Shown here piece after piece: positions 29,711 through 38,165 of a DNA stretch of 64,000 bases. The first letter of the stretch is position 1; each line of letters starts with the position of its first letter. Source of the stretch: Myxococcota bacterium (GTDB lineage Bacteria; Myxococcota_A; Polyangia; HGW-17). Made by a program: the position numbers and the translations under genes. The stretch spans positions 1 to 64,000 of the forward strand of contig JAHJMN010000146.1 in assembly GCA_018821305.1 (NCBI GenBank), given 5' to 3'. The notes under the pieces are model-generated. The model did not search any database. It was not told the DNA's origin and worked only from the letters and a program-made list of their open reading frames with translations.

Positions 29711-31972
29711 ATGAGAAACTATAACCGTACTGCTACTGATACCGTTAGAAACAATCAACTTCCGCCGCCGCCACCGCCACCCCCACCATCCTACTCGAGG
29801 AAAACATCACCTCCATCTTCTTCATCCGCGGGAAGTTTTTTTACTGCAATCATTGTTATTGCAGCCTTTTCGATGCTTGTTTACACACTGTTTAACAAGT
29901 TTGCAGGTACATCGGAGAATGGAAGTAAAAATGGGAAAAAATCAATAGTTGCGGGGAATAAAGATGATAAAGGAATAAAAAAATCAGATAGTAAAATAAA
30001 AAATCTTTCCGTGTCAATTGCTCCTTCCCTTATTAAGGAAGATGAAAATATACCGCCTGAACAATTAGTATATGTTGCTCAAAAAGGGAAACTCAAGGCT
30101 CAGCGAATTGAGGATGCTGTTAAATTTGGATATTCAATCATTGATTTAAGTGATGATTTTGCACCCTTTATTTTTACGGATGGACCTGATACGCCCAACA
30201 AATATCGAAAAACTTATTTAAACCTAGCAAATGATCGAACGGATGAAGAAGGAAAACCGCTGAAGGCAGGGGACCATAATTATGCTGAATTATATGGAAT
30301 TATTCCATCTTTCGGTGTTATTGCTAGACGTTTTGTCGAGGATGACTCAAAAGAGTGCTTTAAAAAATTAAATTATAAATATTTTAATCAGGCAAATTAT
30401 CACGTGACCTATGTTTCCCGCAGAGATCTGCGCAAAGAAATGGAAACACTTAAAAAGGAAGCGGCAAAGTCAAAGAAGAAAAACAGTTATGCTTCCCGAC
30501 GTCATCGACTTATCACTGCTAAATATTATATGGTTACCGAAGCTCAAAAACGACTTAAATGCGAAGGGCTTTTGAGCTCATATTCTCCGGGTTATATTAA
30601 TTATTCAACTATTGAAGCCATAAAGGATTTTGAGCACAAACACATGATTTTCGGATGGGGAATTCTTTCCGGCGACACAAGAAAAGGTTTTGGCCGAACG
30701 CCTCTGGAAAACAATTACAGATCATTACGCCGCGCAGTGCGGGAACGAATAGTTCACAATCTTGGCTTAATTGAAGACGGAAGTGTTAATAAGGTAAAGG
30801 GATTGTCCGATGAGTTCAAGGATCGGGAAGGAAAAAGCCAGCGAATTCCAAATCTTGTGAAAACATACACGGATATCTTTATGAAGGAAATGGGACTTGA
30901 AACACCGGAAAAAGCGCTAAAGTTTTTTAAGGATTTAAAAGGCCGACCCTTTGAACGAATGAAAGTTGCTGTTAAATTTCCACCTCTTCCAGATTATTAT
31001 GATAAGTTCAACTTCAGTGTTGTAATTGATCGTGGCGATGTTTATTACGACGCTCCATTTGATGCCTCGGGAAAGAATCGCTTTCAGCCCGTTTCCCGCC
31101 GACCAAGATTGATACTCTACACTACCTGGAAGGGCCAAAAAGTCCCTCTGGTTCGCTGGGGAACAACCATCGGGGGCTGGCGAAGTGAATTTAAAGATGG
31201 CAAAGAATATTACGCCTACAAAGAGAGCGATGTTGGCCCAAGAATCTGGAAGGACATTTTTTCTGCACCTGTTTGGATTCCGCCGAAAAGTTCACCTCCA
31301 TCAGGACTTCTCCGTTCACATCGAAATAAAGATGGCCGCTGGATTACCCGTGTGAACCGGGAAGAAATAGGCCCCAGTTATTTGAGTGCTTACGGACTTG
31401 TAGCTGCTCACCATATAAGAAATCGCTCTGACAGTGGAAAATCCATCTGGTTTGATAATGGAATCCGAACTCATGGCAGTATGGATTATATGAGTATTAT
31501 GCGACGCCACAGCCATGGTTGTCACAGACTTCACAATCATCTGGCCGTGCGATTGTTTTCCTTTATACTTATGCATACGGACCATAAGCGGAAGGGACAG
31601 ACTAAATTGATCTATACGAGATCGTTCAGTCATAAAAATAAAGATTACAAAATTAAGTTGGATACACGGGGGTATCAGTTCAGTTTGACAAAACCCATTG
31701 AAGTTGAAGTTATTCGGGGCAGGGTTTTAGGGAAATTAAAACAGCCTTTCAAAGGATATCTGCCAAAACCTGGTGTTGAGTACGAAAAAGATGATCCAAA
31801 CTTATCCGGAGAAGTTGACAGCACAGATAAATCCGGAGCGGGCCAGGGAGCTGCAGAGGCTTCTGTTGAGACAAAAATTAAGGAAAAGGAAGAAAAAAGA
31901 TCCGATGAAAAACTCCTAAAAAGTAACCGGAAACTTCCACCACCACCAATGGGTGTCAAACCCCTCGACTAG
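29711..31972 (+). CDS. L,D-transpeptidase (YkuD)-like membrane-anchored protein with N-terminal poly-Pro tract
   Basis: IMRRHSHGCHRLHNHLAVRLF; TM SFFTAIIVIAAFSMLVYTLF; nine consecutive Pro at 29762-29788. Confidence 0.75.
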   Translation: MRNYNRTATDTVRNNQLPPPPPPPPPSYSRKTSPPSSSSAGSFFTAIIVIAAFSMLVYTLFNKFAGTSENGSKNGKKSIVAGNKDDKGIKKSDSKIKNLSVSIAPSLIKEDENIPPEQLVYVAQKGKLKAQRIEDAVKFGYSIIDLSDDFAPFIFTDGPDTPNKYRKTYLNLANDRTDEEGKPLKAGDHNYAELYGIIPSFGVIARRFVEDDSKECFKKLNYKYFNQANYHVTYVSRRDLRKEMETLKKEAAKSKKKNSYASRRHRLITAKYYMVTEAQKRLKCEGLLSSYSPGYINYSTIEAIKDFEHKHMIFGWGILSGDTRKGFGRTPLENNYRSLRRAVRERIVHNLGLIEDGSVNKVKGLSDEFKDREGKSQRIPNLVKTYTDIFMKEMGLETPEKALKFFKDLKGRPFERMKVAVKFPPLPDYYDKFNFSVVIDRGDVYYDAPFDASGKNRFQPVSRRPRLILYTTWKGQKVPLVRWGTTIGGWRSEFKDGKEYYAYKESDVGPRIWKDIFSAPVWIPPKSSPPSGLLRSHRNKDGRWITRVNREEIGPSYLSAYGLVAAHHIRNRSDSGKSIWFDNGIRTHGSMDYMSIMRRHSHGCHRLHNHLAVRLFSFILMHTDHKRKGQTKLIYTRSFSHKNKDYKIKLDTRGYQFSLTKPIEVEVIRGRVLGKLKQPFKGYLPKPGVEYEKDDPNLSGEVDSTDKSGAGQGAAEASVETKIKEKEEKRSDEKLLKSNRKLPPPPMGVKPLD

Positions 31973-32157
31973 ACCCAATGCTGTTCGGTTAGTACTTTTT
32001 TGAAGTAAATAACCAATAAATACAACGTCATATAATAATTAAATGAAAACAGTAAGTCAGGAAAATAGAAATTATTAGCTGGAACAGGATAATAAGGGGC
32101 TTTCCTCTAACGTATTTCTTTTAAAAAGCCACAATTATATTACTTCAGGACACGAAC
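31970..32157 (+). repeat. Family C-related composite repeat, copy C4
   Basis: ACCCAATGCTGTTCGGTTAGT matches 40332 ACCCAATGCTGGTCGGTTAGT; ends TTCAGGACACGAAC, an A/B-type terminus. Confidence 0.65.
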
Positions 32158-32243
32158 AATTTCTGCAATTCTTAATATAAATTATAAAATCGATTACAAA
32201 TTAAAAAATTCGGAATAAGGTACACCGTATTCCACAATTGCCA

Positions 32244-32271
32244 TTGACTTTCAAAAATCAAGTATTAGGAT
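32244..32271 (+). promoter_or_regulatory. Candidate promoter/Rrf2-type operator upstream of the Rrf2 gene
   Basis: TTGACT-N16-TAGGAT; reverse strand carries ATACTTGATTTTTGAAAGTCAA. Confidence 0.35.
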
Positions 32272-32307
32272 ACTCATATCTCATTTGGTTCTGCTGGAAG
32301 GAGTCAC

Positions 32308-32748
32308 ATGTTCAACGCACTAAACATCAGCGAAGCATCAAATCTTGCAATTCACGCACTCATTGTACTCAATAACCTTGGAGGTAAGAAAAAGCTCTCC
32401 ACTCAGTACATTGCCAAATTACTGAAAGTTTCTGAGTCACATCTGGCCAAAGTTATGCAACGCCTTGTAAAGAAAGGGATTCTACAGAGCGTTCGCGGAG
32501 CAAAAGGCGGATTTAATCTGAAGAAAAAGCCTGAAGATATTACATTGCTGGAAGTTACAGAAATCATAGATGGAAACGTTCCAACAAAAAGATGCCTTTT
32601 TCAGATTCCCCGTTGTCAGGATGGGGATTGCATAATTGCAAGGCTGCAACATGATGTGAGTGTAATGGTAAGAGAACGATTAGCTCAGCATTCCATCGCC
32701 GATTTTATGGTCGATTTTAAGTATATGAGCGAAATGGAAAACAGTTAG
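32308..32748 (+). CDS. Rrf2-family transcriptional regulator with Cys triad
   Basis: STQYIAKLLKVSESHLAKVMQRLVKKGILQSVRGAKGGFNL; three Cys in RCLFQIPRCQDGDC. Confidence 0.9.
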   Translation: MFNALNISEASNLAIHALIVLNNLGGKKKLSTQYIAKLLKVSESHLAKVMQRLVKKGILQSVRGAKGGFNLKKKPEDITLLEVTEIIDGNVPTKRCLFQIPRCQDGDCIIARLQHDVSVMVRERLAQHSIADFMVDFKYMSEMENS

Positions 32749-32852
32749 TTCCTTTGTTTCAGGACACGGACTAATTAATATTCTGGATGATTTTCCATGT
32801 TTTCAGAATTATTTTTTCATTTTTGAGTTGAGTTTATACGTAAGGAGGCCCA

Positions 32853-33068
32853 ATGGCAGAGAAAACTATCACAACGGAAGAAAAGAAAGTTTTAACAGCG
32901 TTTAACTCTATTGGAGGAAATACTACCCCAAAGGCAGTTGCAGAGGTTTCAGGACTGGATTCAAAAATTGTTACAAACGTAATTAAATCCCTGAAGGAAA
33001 ACGGGCTTATTGACAGCCCCGTTCGATGTCGCTACTGTATTACCGAAGCGGGAAAAAATAATTTATAA
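32853..33068 (+). CDS. Small winged-HTH-like protein with CxxC
   Basis: 71 aa, AEVSGLDSKIVTNVIKSLKENGLIDSPVRCRYCITEAG; SD aaggagg. Confidence 0.7.
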   Translation: MAEKTITTEEKKVLTAFNSIGGNTTPKAVAEVSGLDSKIVTNVIKSLKENGLIDSPVRCRYCITEAGKNNL

Positions 33069-33109
33069 AATCAAAGTGATTTTTTAATCATACACACAAG
33101 GAGAAATCA

Positions 33110-33484
33110 ATGGAAGTAAAAGTTTTAAAATGTGATAAATGTGGAAATATCGTTGAAATGCTTCATGAAGGACCTGGGGCAATGAGCTGCTGTGGTGAAG
33201 AAATGAAGCTCATCGTGGAAAATACCGTTGATGCTGCTCGTGAGAAACATGTTCCGGTTATTGAAAAGATCGATGGCGGAATTCGTGTAACAGTGGGCAG
33301 TGTTGAGCATCCTATGCTTGATGCTCATTTTATACAGTGGATTGAAGTAATTACTGAAAATATGGTACTCCGGGCTCATCTGAAACCCGGGGAAAAACCC
33401 GTTGCTGAATTCAAAATTGATAACACACAGAAATTCTATGTCAGAGAATATTGCAATCTGCATGGATTATGGAAGGCGGAATAA
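33110..33484 (+). CDS. Desulfoferrodoxin / superoxide reductase
   Basis: LKCDKCGNIVEMLHEGPGAMSCCGEEM; EKHVPVIEKIDGGIRVTVGSVEHPMLDAHFIQWIEV; REYCNLHGLWKAE. Confidence 0.95.
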   Translation: MEVKVLKCDKCGNIVEMLHEGPGAMSCCGEEMKLIVENTVDAAREKHVPVIEKIDGGIRVTVGSVEHPMLDAHFIQWIEVITENMVLRAHLKPGEKPVAEFKIDNTQKFYVREYCNLHGLWKAE

Positions 33485-33486
33485 TC

Positions 33487-33978
33487 ATGGACGCAAAACT
33501 TGTTAGTGAACTCAATAAACAAATTAACGAAGAAATGTTTTCTTCATATCTCTATCTGTCCATGGCTGCATACTTTGAAAACGCTAATTACGGCGGTTTC
33601 GCTGCCTGGATGCATGCCCAGTCCCGGGAGGAAATGGGTCATGCAATGAAAATGTTTAAGTTCCTTCTGGAACGTGGAGAAAAAGTAGAACTTGAAGCTA
33701 TTGCTAAACCACAGGCATCATGGGAAAAACCTTATGATGTTTTTAAGGCAAGTTTAGCTCATGAGCAGCATATAACTTCGAGAATTAATCATTTATATTT
33801 TCTTGCTAAAGAAGTTAAGGATTCCGCTGCCGAAATTTTCCTCCAATGGTTTGTTACAGAACAGGTGGAAGAGGAAGCATCCGTATCCGAAGTCGTTGCA
33901 AAAATGGAAATGCTCAATGAAGCTCCCGTTGCAATGTACATGCTGAGTAAAGAACTCGGAGCCCGCGGAGCTCACTAA
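33487..33978 (+). CDS. Ferritin
   Basis: LNKQINEEMFSSYLYLSMAAYFENANYGGFAAWMHAQSREEMGHAMKMF; start ATG 33487. Confidence 0.93.
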   Translation: MDAKLVSELNKQINEEMFSSYLYLSMAAYFENANYGGFAAWMHAQSREEMGHAMKMFKFLLERGEKVELEAIAKPQASWEKPYDVFKASLAHEQHITSRINHLYFLAKEVKDSAAEIFLQWFVTEQVEEEASVSEVVAKMEMLNEAPVAMYMLSKELGARGAH

Positions 33979-33996
33979 AACTCTCCTGATCTTATA

Positions 33997-34024
33997 AAGA
34001 TATTCCTTGCTTACGGAATATCTT
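33997..34024 (+). other. Perfect 10-bp stem-loop between ferritin and flavodiiron genes
   Basis: AAGATATTCC-TTGCTTAC-GGAATATCTT; no T-run follows, so not a clear intrinsic terminator. Confidence 0.6.
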
Positions 34025-34119
34025 GACCGTTTCCTCAATTGTATGGCAGAAAATACTTCGTATCGATCCTTTCTTTGCAAATTTAATATTTGATAAACGA
34101 TTTTATTAAAGGAAATATC

Positions 34120-35334
34120 ATGAATCATATCAGTGCAGTAAAAATAAGCGATCATGTATACTGGGTTGGAGCAATTGACTGGAGTGTCAGGGATTTTCAT
34201 GGCTATGATACATCCCGCGGTACGACCTATAACGCATATCTTGTAACCGGATCAAAAAATATACTTATCGACACAGTTAAACGTGACTACGTTGATGAAC
34301 TGATCAGTCGTGTTCAAAGCGTTATCCCTCTTGATAAAATAGATTATATTATTTCCAACCACGCCGAGCCTGATCATAGTGGCAGCCTGGACATTATGAT
34401 TGAAAAAATTAAACCAGAAAAAGTTTTTGCCTCAAAGATGGGCGTCAAGGCCCTTGCAGAGCATTTTTTATGGGAGCACGACATTACGGCAGTTGATGAT
34501 GGCAGTGAAATTGAACTGGGTGGTCTGAAGTTCCGTTTTTATGAAACCCGCATGCTTCATTGGCCGGATTCAATGTTTACTTTTCTCGTAGATGACAATC
34601 TCCTGTTCAGTCAGGATGCTTTTGGAATGCATCTTGCCTCATCCGAACGATTTGCCGATGAGTGTGAATGGCCGATACTTGAGTATGAATCAGCAAAATA
34701 CTTTGCTAATATCCTTCTTCCCTATGCTCCCCTTATTGGCAAACTTGTTACAAAAATTGGAGAGTTAGGATTGAATCCTGCGGTTGTTGCCCCGGATCAC
34801 GGACCTATCTGGAGAGGAGATGATATTGGAAAGATCATAAATCTCTATCTTAGATGGACAAAACAGGAAATGACGTCAAAGGTTGTTATTATTTATGACA
34901 CCATGTGGGGTGCTACAAAGAAAATGGCTCAGTCAATGGCTGATACCTTTGCTGCTGCGGGGCATTACGTTAAAGTTCTTCCACTCAAAGGTGTTCACAG
35001 ATCCAATGTAATAACGGAAATTCTTGAGGCTGGTGCTGTAATAATTGGGTCACCAACTCTCAATAATAACCTGTTTCCGACACTGGCTGATGTTCTTACC
35101 TATTGCCGGGGTCTAAAACCTAAAAACCTTATCGGTGCAGCTTTCGGGTCCTATGGCTGGAGTGGTGAAGGTGTTCCTCAGGTAAAGACAATTATGGAAG
35201 AAATGGGCATTGAGTTCATTGGTAGTTGTAAAGCAAAATATGGACCTTCTGAAAAAGATATTGAGTGCTGTCGAGATCTCGCACGACAGGTTTCCGAAGT
35301 ACTAAAAGAAAAAATTGCCAATAAAACGAACTGA
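34120..35334 (+). CDS. Flavodiiron protein (A-type flavoprotein, FprA-like)
   Basis: SNHAEPDHSGSLD metal site; flavodoxin domain VVIIYDTMWGATKKMAQSMADTF, FGSYGWSGEGV. Confidence 0.93.
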   Translation: MNHISAVKISDHVYWVGAIDWSVRDFHGYDTSRGTTYNAYLVTGSKNILIDTVKRDYVDELISRVQSVIPLDKIDYIISNHAEPDHSGSLDIMIEKIKPEKVFASKMGVKALAEHFLWEHDITAVDDGSEIELGGLKFRFYETRMLHWPDSMFTFLVDDNLLFSQDAFGMHLASSERFADECEWPILEYESAKYFANILLPYAPLIGKLVTKIGELGLNPAVVAPDHGPIWRGDDIGKIINLYLRWTKQEMTSKVVIIYDTMWGATKKMAQSMADTFAAAGHYVKVLPLKGVHRSNVITEILEAGAVIIGSPTLNNNLFPTLADVLTYCRGLKPKNLIGAAFGSYGWSGEGVPQVKTIMEEMGIEFIGSCKAKYGPSEKDIECCRDLARQVSEVLKEKIANKTN

Positions 35335-35363
35335 CCTCCAATAATCAGGCAGCAGGTAAAACA

Positions 35364-36527
35364 ATGTCCAATGAAAAAATCATTATAGTTGGCGGTGGTG
35401 GTGCAGGTGTCAGTGCCGCTCAGGCTATTCGCTCTGTTAATTCAACGATTCCTGTAACAATTGTTACTAAAGAATCAATAAAACCGTATTTTCGTCCTGT
35501 ATTAACATCTCTCCTCGAAAGTCTGGATGGAGAAAATAAAAAAGGCTTTTTTGTAAAAGACGAACAGTGGTTTTTAGATAACAATATTGAATTTATAACA
35601 GATTTCAATGTTGCCAAAATTGATTCCGAAAATAAAACTCTGGTGAATTCCAATGGTATGAGTCTGTCGTGGTCAAAGCTTATTATTGCTACGGGATCTG
35701 AGCCTCTGGTGATTCCTGATGCATTCCGACACAGAAAAAACGTTTTTACAGTTCGAACCATTGAAGATACTCGAAGGTTATATAATTTTATTTCCGGGGT
35801 TTCTTCAGTCCTCATTTCCGGGGGTGGTTTGCTCGGTCTGGAAGCTGCATGGTATATTCTTCGCCGGGGCATAACAGTACATGTTTCAGAATATTTCAAA
35901 CGCCTTTTACCTCGCCAGTTGGACGAAGATGGTGGTGCTTATCTTACAGATATTATAAGTAAATCAGGGGTAAAGCTGCATACTGGTGCATGTATTAAAG
36001 ATTTCTCAGGTGAGACATACCTGGATGTCGTTCTTGATAATGGTGAAGAACTCAAAGCAGGATGTATTGTATATTCCGTAGGAGTTAAAAGTTCATTTCC
36101 AGAATTAACTCCGGAGCCACCGAAATTGGAACGCGGAATTATTGTAGACGAACATATGCGTTCATCAATTGATAATATCTACGCATGCGGTGATTGCGCT
36201 CAGTTTGGAAATTTTATTCCAGCTCTGTGGATGGTTGCCCTGAAACAGGGGGAAACCGCCGGAAAAAATGCCGCCGGGGGAGATGCAGTTTATCAGCATC
36301 AACTCTATCCGGCTATGCTAAAGGCTTTTGATACCCATGTGATGAGCGTTGGATCGATTGAAGGAAGTTTTATTGAAAATCGCACGGCAAACTCCTTTAT
36401 GCGATTGTTTCACGACGAGAATGGAAATTCTAAAGGAGCCTGGTGCATAGGTGATCCTCAGCGAGCGACTAAACTTATCAAAATGGTAAAAGACTCATCT
36501 CCTGCAGAATCATCAGTATTTCATTGA
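35364..36527 (+). CDS. FAD-dependent NAD(P)H oxidoreductase (rubredoxin-reductase-like)
   Basis: KIIIVGGGGAGVSAAQAIRS; IATGSEPLVIP; IYACGDCAQF. Confidence 0.88.
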   Translation: MSNEKIIIVGGGGAGVSAAQAIRSVNSTIPVTIVTKESIKPYFRPVLTSLLESLDGENKKGFFVKDEQWFLDNNIEFITDFNVAKIDSENKTLVNSNGMSLSWSKLIIATGSEPLVIPDAFRHRKNVFTVRTIEDTRRLYNFISGVSSVLISGGGLLGLEAAWYILRRGITVHVSEYFKRLLPRQLDEDGGAYLTDIISKSGVKLHTGACIKDFSGETYLDVVLDNGEELKAGCIVYSVGVKSSFPELTPEPPKLERGIIVDEHMRSSIDNIYACGDCAQFGNFIPALWMVALKQGETAGKNAAGGDAVYQHQLYPAMLKAFDTHVMSVGSIEGSFIENRTANSFMRLFHDENGNSKGAWCIGDPQRATKLIKMVKDSSPAESSVFH

Positions 36528-36583
36528 ATTTGTTTTAATAAGATTCTTGGCGGTGTTTATAATAATATTATTGAGGAGTTAAT

Positions 36584-36922
36584 ATGGCATCTACACTGGA
36601 TTTTGTTGAGTTTGTTGCAGGTCAGATAACCGGGGCGGGTCTTATTACGTTCAGAAAAATGTTCGGCGAATATGCTTTTTACTGTAATGGAAAGGTTGTA
36701 GCTTTAATATGTGACAATCAGTTTTTCGCAAAACCGCACCCCCAAATCAGAGAGTTTATTGGAACTGTTACTGAAGCTCCACCATATCCTGGTGCTAAAA
36801 TGCACTTTTTAATTTCTGATAAACTTGAAGATGCTGACTGGATGAGCGAACTTATTAGAATCTCATACAATTGTCTTCCTGAGCCTGCCCCTAAAAAACC
36901 CCGGAAAAAGAAAACGAAATAG
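36584..36922 (+). CDS. TfoX N-terminal-domain protein
   Basis: ITFRKMFGEYAFYCNGKVVALICDNQFFAKP. Confidence 0.85.
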   Translation: MASTLDFVEFVAGQITGAGLITFRKMFGEYAFYCNGKVVALICDNQFFAKPHPQIREFIGTVTEAPPYPGAKMHFLISDKLEDADWMSELIRISYNCLPEPAPKKPRKKKTK

Positions 36923-36949
36923 TATCAGAGAATTACCAATGTAGAAAAT

Positions 36950-37645
36950 TTATTCAATGCGTGCAGTGGCCATGGAGTGAACCTTTGTGGTGAGTTCGCC
37001 TGTGGGAACAGGATCACCTGCCATAAAGGCAGTCTGGCCTCCGATAAAGAAATAAAATGGAACACTTGGGGCCTGACAGTAGTCCGTAAGGATGTTTTCC
37101 CCGTTTGATGTAAGAATAATATCGTAAACTCCAGTAGCTCCTGCGGGAATAGATGCGAGAGTTCCGATGAGGCTGGCTCCTGGATTTATGTCTCCATTGG
37201 CGTCATACAATGCCGTGACATTTTGCGGTGCAAGATAAATTTCAAGGGGTGGAAGATCAAAATTAAGAGTATTAACAGTTACTTCCATTTGGATGTACTT
37301 GAACGATACTGTGACATGATCTTTAGAACTGACTACAGCGAGTTCTTCTACTTCTTCCTGAAGATTGACTAAAGCACTGCGGAGTACATATTCGCCAATG
37401 GCCATGCAAGTAGAAGATGCGGTGTCGCACTTAAAGTTTTCACCACCGGCAGTTTGACATACGGTATCGTCTGTGCACGCTACTTCAGGAATCTCACCTT
37501 GGACATCAATATTGAAATCATTGGTATTAATAGTGAATTCTTTTTCCGGAAGAATAAAATTGAAATCGGTGATGTCTTCGGCAATAAAATCGCATGATGA
37601 TGTGAATAAAAGCAGGAAAATTAAAAATAAGTTAGTTTTAAACAT
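36950..37645 (-). CDS. Putative lipoprotein with Cys-rich module
   Basis: LLLFTSSCDFIAED lipobox; CTDDTVCQTAGGENFKCDTASSTC. Confidence 0.65.
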   Translation of the reverse strand: MFKTNLFLIFLLLFTSSCDFIAEDITDFNFILPEKEFTINTNDFNIDVQGEIPEVACTDDTVCQTAGGENFKCDTASSTCMAIGEYVLRSALVNLQEEVEELAVVSSKDHVTVSFKYIQMEVTVNTLNFDLPPLEIYLAPQNVTALYDANGDINPGASLIGTLASIPAGATGVYDIILTSNGENILTDYCQAPSVPFYFFIGGQTAFMAGDPVPTGELTTKVHSMATARIE

Positions 37646-37779
37646 TCTGAACCTCTTTTCATGTACTTTTCAGAACTCGTCCGAAAAAGTATAACAATAA
37701 ATATATTGAAACCATAAAACAAAAATCATACACAGTATAATTATATTACTTTAGAGAACAACAGGACAGTAACTAAATC

Positions 37780-37932
37780 GATCGTGTCCTGAATTTCAAT
37801 TTTTATCAAAATTGAGCATGTTTACGAAATCATGCTATTCAGAACACTGTAATAATTACAAAGTCTTCATTCTTAATGTCCTGTGTTAAATTAAGTCGTT
37901 AACTTGAAAAAATAGTATTACAGGACATTAAC
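37780..37932 (+). repeat. Family B structured repeat, copy B3, with a solo right terminus 7 nt upstream (37761-37773)
   Basis: ATCGTGTCCTGAATTTCAATTTTTATCAAAATTGAGCATGTTTACGAAATCATGCTATTCAGAACAC...TTAATGTCCTG(37873-37883)...CAGGACATTAA(37921-37931). Confidence 0.9.
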
Positions 37933-38165
37933 TAACTAGATCGGCGGAAAAGGTAATAAATTTACCTGATCCCTCGAAACAGTGTACCACTCTTTGTCAC
38001 TTTGGTTGCCTTTTTTCAAGTATTTTTTATATTTCCTGATATTTTGGTTGCAGTATCTAAGAGTCTGGTGTTAAAAAACGCAGTTTTCTTCGCGAAGTAA
38101 AATTCCGGACGCGAAATAATTTGGATTTTAAAGAATCGATAGATATATTCTCAGGGTATTTGATT

